From contig PAMN02000026.1 of the NCBI GenBank assembly GCA_002707335.2, positions 12,459 to 23,897 of the forward strand: a stretch of DNA of 11,439 bases, given 5' to 3'. Both the position numbers and the translations under genes were made by a program. This stretch comes from Methanobacteriota archaeon (lineage in GTDB: Archaea > Thermoplasmatota > Poseidoniia > Poseidoniales > Poseidoniaceae). A model generated the notes under the pieces. It did no database searches. It had not been told where the DNA came from and saw only the letters and a list, made by a program, of their open reading frames with translations. Of this stretch, positions 6,182 to 11,439 are shown in pieces; within the stretch, counting starts at the first letter, position 1; every line of letters starts with the position of its first letter.

Positions 6182-8351
6182 AGAATCTACTATCTAATTC
6201 GTTGAAAATCGCTACGACCTCATGGTGGTTGTGAATCTTAGAATTGAACATATCAGGGATTTTACCAATTCCCGCAGGAGGTATTAGCATACCTTGGAAT
6301 CCTCTCATTATAGGACCACCTGTTCTAGTGAAACCAAGCATCATTCTCAACGATACTCCGTTTAATAAATTAGAACCAAGACCTAGTGGACCTAGAACTG
6401 AACGGTAGAGTGTTGTTTCGTTAACATTTCCAGACATCTTTACTGATCTTGAATAATTCTTAACAAGCCTTCCAGTCTTACCAGTGAATTTGTATTCGGC
6501 AAGCAACCGAGACCTTGCTGCGAAGAGAGAGTCTGCCGCTTGTGAGCCATCAATGCCATGTCGTGCGATTGATGAAATATCTGCTTCATCCCACACGCCG
6601 CCTTTTCTCTGCATTAGTTCGTACATTTGCTTAATATGAGCTTCTCCTGAGCGAGAATCCTGGCTTCGAACCCATCTCTGTAGAGCAATGCCAGGCCCAC
6701 AGTAGTTATCATTAATGTCAAACGTGTCAGACATTGAATTTACTAGTTGAAGAGAACCAACATCTGCTAGCGAGTGAAGGAACGTTGCTTCATCAGAATT
6801 CATAACCCCCATTGGAGCACCATTCGGTAGTTTTTCACCTTGTCTTGGGTCGGCAACAAGCCAAGGATTAGATTTTGCTCTAGCGATTTCATATCTGTCG
6901 TAAGACACCATCAGGTCTTTCAAAACCTCATAACCCGGTAGAGGTTCAATTTTCAGAGTTCCACCTTCGCTAATCAAATCACAGACTCTGGTAGTATCCG
7001 CTGGAAGAATTCTACCGTTTGCTTTGACTCCAGTTAGAGGATTAGTACCGCAGATGCTTCCGCTTCTAAATGCAAGCGAGCCGTCGACTTCTCTCTTGAC
7101 TGCAACCAATGCATCCTCTAATGTTGCATGTCCTGGTAGAACAACTGCGACTGTATCATATCCAGATTCAGCCTTCAACGGATCGTATCTGAAAATCTTT
7201 AGATTAAGTGACATCATTGCTTGTTCGATAATTCCAGGAGTGAAATCTCCATCATCTACTTCCTCTTCTTCACCTGCTCCGAAAGCAATCATTGCCTCAA
7301 GTAATTCTTCGTGGAAAGTTCCAGATGAGTCTACACAAGCAATCTTGGAAAGCGCCAATGGAGCCCATTCTAGCCATGGTGGTTCAAAATCTACATCACA
7401 GAGTTTTATATCTTCTATGCAAGTTGCACCCAAAGATTTGAATTTTTCATCCCAATCTAGGCCTGCTTTACAGAATTCATCATAAGAAGTATCACCTATG
7501 GCACAAACTGAAAAATGTACACTGGACAGAGGTGGATTATTTGCTAAAGTTGCATTCCATAGAGCATCTGCATTATCCGGCATCTCTCCTTCACCCCATG
7601 TTGAAGTGATGATTAGAACTCTCTTGTGAGATGAGAATTTAGCAGGATCGTAACCCTCCATGTCGATTACTGACGGAACCAAACCGTAATTGGCGGCCAT
7701 CTTTGCAGTCTTTTCTGCGAGACCTGCTGCATTACCTGTTTGAGAACCAAAGAATATTGCTAGGCTTCTATCTCCACTCATAATCTCTCCAAGTTCGCCT
7801 GCATCAGCACTGACTGCTGCTGTTTCAGATGTGGATACTTCTTCAATGGTTTGCGAACTGTCATCTGAAACTAATGTTGTTTCGCCGCCATCTACTGTGA
7901 CCATTACAGGAATTACAGCATTTGCCCACTTTGACCACTCAGGCTCGTAGTCTACATCACAAAGTTGGATAGGATGAACTCTTTTAGCACCTAAAGAAAC
8001 TAATTTTTCATCCCAATCTATACCTGCTTTACAGAATTCATCATAAGATGTATCGCCTATTGCACAAACTGAAAAACTGACTTCAGAAAGGCTAGGATTT
8101 TGTTCATTTGTAGCAATCCACAAATCCTCTGCGTTGTCAGGCATATCACCCTCGCCCCATGTTGAGGTTATTATCAAAATACGCTTAAAATTAGCAAAGT
8201 TTTCAGGATTAAATCCATCCATGTCAATCACTTTAGGAGTGAATCCTACCTTTTTTGCAAGTTTGGCGGTGTTACCCGCTAGTTCCTCAGCGTTTCCTGT
8301 TTGAGAACCAAAGAATATTGCTAATTCTGGATTGCCAACTATTTCAGACAT
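6180..8351 (-). CDS. Tandem flavodoxin fused to an SdhB/TfrB-like subunit without Fe-S ligands
   Basis: A 723-residue fusion. Two CysJ/P450-reductase-type flavodoxin domains (about 9-150 and 197-340) each keep FMN-binding GSQTGNA, STWGEG and GDTSYDEFC; they are 91 of 134 residues identical without gaps. An acidic, Ser/Thr-rich linker separates them. Residues about 382-480 follow the 2Fe-2S ferredoxin domain of SdhB (KIFRYDP, FRSGSICGT, IEPLPGYEVLKDLMVSYD). Residues 481-620 follow its helical [4Fe-4S]/[3Fe-4S] domain (YCGPGIALQRWVRSQDSR). Of the roughly eleven cluster ligands only C434 remains: CxxCxxC...CP became VNSMSDTFD and the second Cys set became DEADISSIARHGID. A 100-residue C-terminal tail of unknown role follows. 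It is probably a cytoplasmic electron carrier using FMN. ATG 8351 is chosen over GTG 8363 because GGTGAT sits three bases upstream of it. Confidence 0.85.
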   Translation of the reverse strand: MSEIVGNPELAIFFGSQTGNAEELAGNTAKLAKKVGFTPKVIDMDGFNPENFANFKRILIITSTWGEGDMPDNAEDLWIATNEQNPSLSEVSFSVCAIGDTSYDEFCKAGIDWDEKLVSLGAKRVHPIQLCDVDYEPEWSKWANAVIPVMVTVDGGETTLVSDDSSQTIEEVSTSETAAVSADAGELGEIMSGDRSLAIFFGSQTGNAAGLAEKTAKMAANYGLVPSVIDMEGYDPAKFSSHKRVLIITSTWGEGEMPDNADALWNATLANNPPLSSVHFSVCAIGDTSYDEFCKAGLDWDEKFKSLGATCIEDIKLCDVDFEPPWLEWAPLALSKIACVDSSGTFHEELLEAMIAFGAGEEEEVDDGDFTPGIIEQAMMSLNLKIFRYDPLKAESGYDTVAVVLPGHATLEDALVAVKREVDGSLAFRSGSICGTNPLTGVKANGRILPADTTRVCDLISEGGTLKIEPLPGYEVLKDLMVSYDRYEIARAKSNPWLVADPRQGEKLPNGAPMGVMNSDEATFLHSLADVGSLQLVNSMSDTFDINDNYCGPGIALQRWVRSQDSRSGEAHIKQMYELMQRKGGVWDEADISSIARHGIDGSQAADSLFAARSRLLAEYKFTGKTGRLVKNYSRSVKMSGNVNETTLYRSVLGPLGLGSNLLNGVSLRMMLGFTRTGGPIMRGFQGMLIPPAGIGKIPDMFNSKIHNHHEVVAIFNELDSRF

Positions 8352-8354
8352 AAC

Positions 8355-8360
8355 ATCACC
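8355..8360 (-). promoter_or_regulatory. Ribosome binding site deciding the start of the flavodoxin-fusion gene
   Basis: GGTGAT followed by three bases and ATG has the same layout as the rpl2 site. The GTG codon at 8363 would overlap this site and has no SD of its own, so the ATG at 8351 is the better start. Confidence 0.65.
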
Positions 8361-8410
8361 CACTCTGACATTCTTTCCGAGAATGATTTAGTCTTTGAAG
8401 GTTTGTTGTT

Positions 8411-8425
8411 TATCCCTCAGGGATA
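8411..8425. promoter_or_regulatory. Perfect palindrome, candidate operator of the flavodoxin operon
   Basis: TATCCCT-G-AGGGATA (minus strand) is a perfect inverted repeat with seven-base arms and a single central base. It lies just downstream of a TATA-like box and near the expected transcript start of the flavodoxin-fusion gene, where archaeal repressors often bind. It could instead form a small hairpin in the thermosome 3' end, but no U-run follows it on that strand. Confidence 0.45.
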
Positions 8426-8427
8426 GG

Positions 8428-8436
8428 AAAATATGA
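8428..8436 (-). promoter_or_regulatory. Possible TATA box of the flavodoxin operon
   Basis: On the minus strand TCATATTTT lies about 80 bases before the ATG at 8351. Archaeal spacing predicts a transcript start near 8405 and a leader of about 55 bases with a good ribosome binding site. Confidence 0.4.
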
Positions 8437-8456
8437 GATTTTTTCTTTCTCGAAAA

Positions 8457-10079
8457 TCACATATGAAAATCATCCATTCCATCCATCATTCCCTCTCCAG
8501 AAACTCCTTTGGATGAGATAACATCATCGATACGAAGAATCATTGTTGCTGTTTCAGTCGCAGATTGAATTGCTTGTTCTACAACTCTTTGTGGCTCTAA
8601 AACATTAGCTTCTCTCATATTCATAACTCCTCCATCCTCAACATTGATTCCAGATGTTGAATTGCCATCTGCATGAGACTTTCTAAGTTCGATAATGGTT
8701 GTAACTGGATCCAATCCTGCATTTTCAGCAAGAGTCCTAGGTATAATTTCAAGGGCACTTGCAAATGCCTCAATTGCCATTTGTTCTCTACCGCCGATTG
8801 ATTCTGCAAAAGACCTCAAATCGCGAGATAGGGCAGCAAGTACGCTTCCTCCTCCAGTTAGTACAAAGCCATCTTCCCAAGCAACTGAAACAACACCAAC
8901 TGCATCGTCGAAAGCACGTCGGATTTCATCAACAACATGCTCAGTTCCGCCTCTAAGTAGAACTGAAACAGATTTTGCCTCTGGGCAACCTGTTATGAAA
9001 GTCATATCAGATTCGCCAATCTTTCTTTCTTCTACTTTGGAAGCAACGCCTAAATCGGAGTCTGAGAGATCGTCAATATTGGTAACAATCTTGCCGCCTG
9101 TTGCTTTTGATAATGCTTCCATGTCGCTCTTTTTAGCTCTTCTAATTGCAAAGATTCCTGCCTTTGCCATGTAATGCTGTGCCAGGTCATCAATCCCTTT
9201 TTGACATACAATTACGTTAGCACCACTAGATTTTATTTTTTCAACTAACCCCCTGATGTATCCTTCTTCTTCTTCCAAGAAAGACGCTAACATTGATGGG
9301 TCAGTTATCTGTATTTTTGCGTCAACCTCTGTTTTCTTGACTTCAATTGCGCTGTTAATTAATGCAATTTTACAATCTGAAATTGACCTAGGCATCCCTG
9401 CGTGAACTCTTTCTTTGTCAAGAATGATCCCATCTACAAGAGTACTGTCTTTGATTGAGCCACCTTGTCTCTTTTCGACTTTAATATCCGATAGGTCAAC
9501 CAGCCTTTCTCCATCCTCAACTCTACCAACTGCATTAACAGCCCTTACACATATGTCTGCGAGGAATGATTTTACTGCACCAGCAGATTTGCCAGTTAAG
9601 GATGTTTTAGCAACCTCCATCAAAACATCGTCATCGCCCTGAGTTGAGATGCCATGCTCATCTAGACAACCTACTGCTTTTTCTGCTGCAAGTCTGAATC
9701 CTTCGCAAATTAGAGTAGGGTGTACGTTTTGTTCAATCAAATCTTCTGATTTTTTCAAAAGTTCTCCAGCAAGAACAACTGCTGAAGTTGTACCATCATA
9801 GCAATGTTGTTCTTGGGTCTTAGCCACCTCTATAATCATTTTAGCAGCTGGATGTTCGATATCCATTTCCTTCAGGATTGTTGCACCATCGTTGGTTATT
9901 ACCACATCACCCATGCTGTCTACAAGCATTTTATCCATTCCTTTTGGACCTAGAGTGCTTCTCACTGCATCTGCTACAGCCTTTGCGGCTGCAATGTTGT
10001 TAGATTGAGCGGTTCGACCTCTGGTTCTTTGTACACCCTCTTTCAAAATGAAAATTGGTGCTTGTCCGTTTCCATACAT
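8457..10079 (-). CDS. Thermosome subunit (group II chaperonin)
   Basis: ATP-driven cytoplasmic chaperonin that forms a double-ring cage closed by a built-in lid. About 540 residues is normal. Motifs seen in the 542-residue numbering: STLGPKGMDKMLVD (43-56), NDGATIL (65-71), DGTT (97-100), FDDAV with the ATP-hydrolysis aspartate (392-396), GREQMAIEAFASALEIIPRT (432-451), LAENAGLDP (452-460) and MILRIDDVI (515-523). The tail GMMDGMDDFHM is short and acidic-Met, as in thermosomes. Oddities are CYDGTT where the family has VGDGTT (Gly to Tyr at 96) and GGGSVL where it has GGGAxE. These suggest a divergent paralogue or lineage variant. The ATG at 10079 is preferred to 10085 because GAGGT is six bases from it but touches the earlier one. 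The subunit type cannot be assigned. Confidence 0.96.
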   Translation of the reverse strand: MYGNGQAPIFILKEGVQRTRGRTAQSNNIAAAKAVADAVRSTLGPKGMDKMLVDSMGDVVITNDGATILKEMDIEHPAAKMIIEVAKTQEQHCYDGTTSAVVLAGELLKKSEDLIEQNVHPTLICEGFRLAAEKAVGCLDEHGISTQGDDDVLMEVAKTSLTGKSAGAVKSFLADICVRAVNAVGRVEDGERLVDLSDIKVEKRQGGSIKDSTLVDGIILDKERVHAGMPRSISDCKIALINSAIEVKKTEVDAKIQITDPSMLASFLEEEEGYIRGLVEKIKSSGANVIVCQKGIDDLAQHYMAKAGIFAIRRAKKSDMEALSKATGGKIVTNIDDLSDSDLGVASKVEERKIGESDMTFITGCPEAKSVSVLLRGGTEHVVDEIRRAFDDAVGVVSVAWEDGFVLTGGGSVLAALSRDLRSFAESIGGREQMAIEAFASALEIIPRTLAENAGLDPVTTIIELRKSHADGNSTSGINVEDGGVMNMREANVLEPQRVVEQAIQSATETATMILRIDDVISSKGVSGEGMMDGMDDFHM

Positions 10080-10085
10080 ATTCAT

Positions 10086-10090
10086 ACCTC
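10086..10090 (-). promoter_or_regulatory. Ribosome binding site deciding the thermosome start
   Basis: GAGGT directly touches the ATG at 10085 but is six bases from the ATG at 10079, so it favours the shorter protein starting MYGNGQ. Confidence 0.55.
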
Positions 10091-10099
10091 AGCAAGTTA

Positions 10100-10111
10100 T
10101 GCGCAAGCGCA
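10100..10111. promoter_or_regulatory. Palindrome upstream of the thermosome gene
   Basis: TGCGCAAGCGCA is a perfect inverted repeat with five-base arms and two central bases, 20 bases before the thermosome start in a spacer of only about 60 bases. It could be an operator for a stress regulator or a small mRNA hairpin. No clear TATA box is visible nearby, so the assignment is weak. Confidence 0.3.
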
Positions 10112-10132
10112 GTGTTTCTTCAAACCATCGTT

Positions 10133-10143
10133 GGAAAAAATCA
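10133..10143 (-). terminator. T-run terminator after the surface-protein gene
   Basis: The stop codon TGA is followed at once by six T residues on the coding strand, preceded by a short A-run. T-tracts of this kind are sufficient for intrinsic termination in archaea. No hairpin is present. Confidence 0.4.
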
Positions 10144-11439
10144 TTTTTGGCTGTCGAGCCATTGTTGTCCGTAATGTTGCCATTGCTCCATATTCCAACC
10201 ATCTGGAAGGCCTGCTGCTGGGACTGGGGGTCCATTTTGCGATGCAGGAGCCGAAGGTGCCGGTGGTGAAACATTTGGAATCATAGTTGGTGAGTCGGCA
10301 GTTGGTATCGTAGGCGCAGCTGCAACGGAACCATAGGTTGCAGAAAGGTTGTCTTCGTACCCTCCCTCTGACCAATCTTGTTCTTCTTCTTCATCTGTAG
10401 AATTGATCACCATAAGTAAAACCATGAGCAAGGCGAGAATGACGCCTCCACCAACTATCCAGATTCCAATGCCAACCCAATCGAAGTCTTCACCAGATGC
10501 TGCTGAATCTTCAGATGTTGAACTTGTTTTCTGCAGATTCACTTGAATCGGTAAACCTTCAGCATCTTCTACGGAATTTGAAACAGCCCACAGTGTTATT
10601 TCTGTTGTTATGAAATCAGATTCTAAATTCTTCAAACTTGAACTTTGAATCTCAAAAATTACTGTAACTTCACGTTCTCCTTCTAATTCCAGCCAAAACT
10701 CTCTGTCTGCTGACGCTAAGGAAGTACCATACCAACGGTTTGTACCATTTTGGTCAATTGACATTGAAACAGATTGGCCTTCTTTTAATCTGTTCTTTAA
10801 TTCAACTTGAATTTCATGGCGACCTGGTTCACTGATTACTATTGTATCATAGAATACTAAATTCATTGTATTTTGTGAACCTACGCGGTAAAAGCAACTA
10901 CCCGAACCTGAAACTGTAGGATCGTTTACGCTGGTTGCTATTACGTTCAGCAATAATTGACCATTTGCTTCATCCGCAAAAGAAAATCTTACAGTGACAT
11001 TGTATGATTCACCTGGCTCTAACATGGGCGTTAAGTTTCCTTCTGATAATTGTTCAAAGTTGGCCATCATTCCAGAAGGAATATTCATGTCCATTGAAAA
11101 TCTATCCGCTTGGTTACCGTCGTTGAATACCTCAAATCTCATTGATTGGGCGATGTCACCAGGGACATAGGATTGTTCAGCATTTTGGTCTGAAACTGAA
11201 ACTGCTGATGTGTCCTCAACGTCAACATAAACTATTATCTGGTCTCTGATGGTATCATCTTCAGTATTCTTTGCTACAATTGTAGCAGTGTAAGGACTTG
11301 GAGATAGACCAACTGGCATTGGCAAGTTTAGTGCGATGGTTGTGTCCCCATACCAAGCATCCAAAGTCGGTGTTTCTGAATTGGAAAGATATGCCTCTAG
11401 CCTCCAGTTGGATTGCATGAGTTCTAGAGTATAGGACTC
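10141..11439 (-). CDS. Membrane-anchored surface protein with Ig-like domains, 5' end missing
   Basis: The frame is open to the right edge, so the N-terminus and any signal peptide lie outside; about 432 residues are visible. Numbering from the Met at 11418, residues 1-300 are beta-rich and acidic with polar strands. The segment with PGDIAQSMRFEVFNDGNQAD and LEPGESYNVTVRFSF (about 86-147) resembles the CARDB/NEW3-type Ig-like domains of archaeal surface proteins. A Ser/Glu-rich stalk leads to a single membrane helix (about 314-338, WVGIGIWIVGGGVILALLMV). An acidic patch, TDEEEEQD, follows. A Pro/Ala-rich tail then ends in LPDGWNMEQWQHYGQQWLDS. An outside-to-inside orientation is inferred from the domain order. 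Ligand and function are unknown. Confidence 0.75.
   Translation of the reverse strand, partial: ESYTLELMQSNWRLEAYLSNSETPTLDAWYGDTTIALNLPMPVGLSPSPYTATIVAKNTEDDTIRDQIIVYVDVEDTSAVSVSDQNAEQSYVPGDIAQSMRFEVFNDGNQADRFSMDMNIPSGMMANFEQLSEGNLTPMLEPGESYNVTVRFSFADEANGQLLLNVIATSVNDPTVSGSGSCFYRVGSQNTMNLVFYDTIVISEPGRHEIQVELKNRLKEGQSVSMSIDQNGTNRWYGTSLASADREFWLELEGEREVTVIFEIQSSSLKNLESDFITTEITLWAVSNSVEDAEGLPIQVNLQKTSSTSEDSAASGEDFDWVGIGIWIVGGGVILALLMVLLMVINSTDEEEEQDWSEGGYEDNLSATYGSVAAAPTIPTADSPTMIPNVSPPAPSAPASQNGPPVPAAGLPDGWNMEQWQHYGQQWLDSQK

Noticed and set aside
7024..7485. A 153-codon plus-strand frame inside the flavodoxin-fusion gene.
   Set aside because: It is the mirror of a conserved coding frame, low in complexity and Ser-rich, with no homology I recognise.
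5311..8351. The cysteine-poor pair as decaying pseudogenes.
   Set aside because: Both frames are intact over 3 kb, have good ribosome binding sites, are tightly coupled, and keep FMN motifs and fold residues; decay would not remove ligands so selectively.
8411..8425. The palindrome as an intrinsic terminator of the thermosome gene.
   Set aside because: On the thermosome strand it is followed by AACAACAAACC and no T-run, so an operator or neutral hairpin fits better, although this is not settled.
8695..9174. A 159-codon plus-strand frame opposite the thermosome gene.
   Set aside because: It is an antisense shadow; the thermosome frame is unmistakable.
1..11439. CRISPR arrays, insertion sequences, attachment sites or tRNA genes.
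   Set aside because: I saw no regularly spaced repeats, transposase-like frames, terminal inverted repeats or tRNA T-arm and anticodon patterns; the only long direct repeat is the flavodoxin duplication.

Overview
The window looks like chromosomal DNA from a euryarchaeon, most likely a marine Thermoplasmatota lineage such as Marine Group II (Poseidoniales). The kingdom call rests on archaeal-type ribosomal proteins in the order L3-L4-L23-L2, a full-length Hef helicase-nuclease and a thermosome subunit. The marine Group II call is an inference from gene content, moderate-to-low GC and the style of a surface protein with a Trp-rich cytoplasmic tail. Several genes have strong Shine-Dalgarno (SD) sequences of the GGAGGTGAT type.

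Layout: positions 1-2411 carry a ribosomal protein operon on the minus strand (rpl3, rpl4, rpl23, then rpl2 running off the left edge), with overlapping or tightly coupled genes. Positions 2412-2706 separate this operon from the divergent hef gene. About 160 bases of this spacer are GC-rich (about 61 percent by hand count) and full of small inverted repeats, suggesting a structured leader of the L3 mRNA or a small RNA. Positions 2707-5316 hold hef on the plus strand. Its end overlaps by six bases the end of the convergent gene at 5311.

Positions 5311-8351 form a two-gene minus-strand operon and are the most unusual part. The first gene encodes two tandem flavodoxin domains fused to an SdhB/TfrB-like iron-sulfur subunit scaffold in which nearly all cluster-ligand cysteines are gone. 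The second encodes an HdrB/SdhE-like CCG-domain protein in which seven of the ten conserved cysteines are gone. Together they look like a succinate dehydrogenase/heterodisulfide reductase-type electron-transfer module that has lost its Fe-S clusters and gained FMN domains. This would fit an iron-sparing redox system, but that function is inferred. A perfect 15-base palindrome lies between a TATA-like box and the first gene.

Positions 8457-10079 encode a thermosome subunit with unusual substitutions in two otherwise near-invariant motifs. Positions 10141-11439 hold the 3' part of a cell-surface protein with Ig-like beta domains, one membrane anchor and a Pro-rich, Trp-containing cytoplasmic tail.
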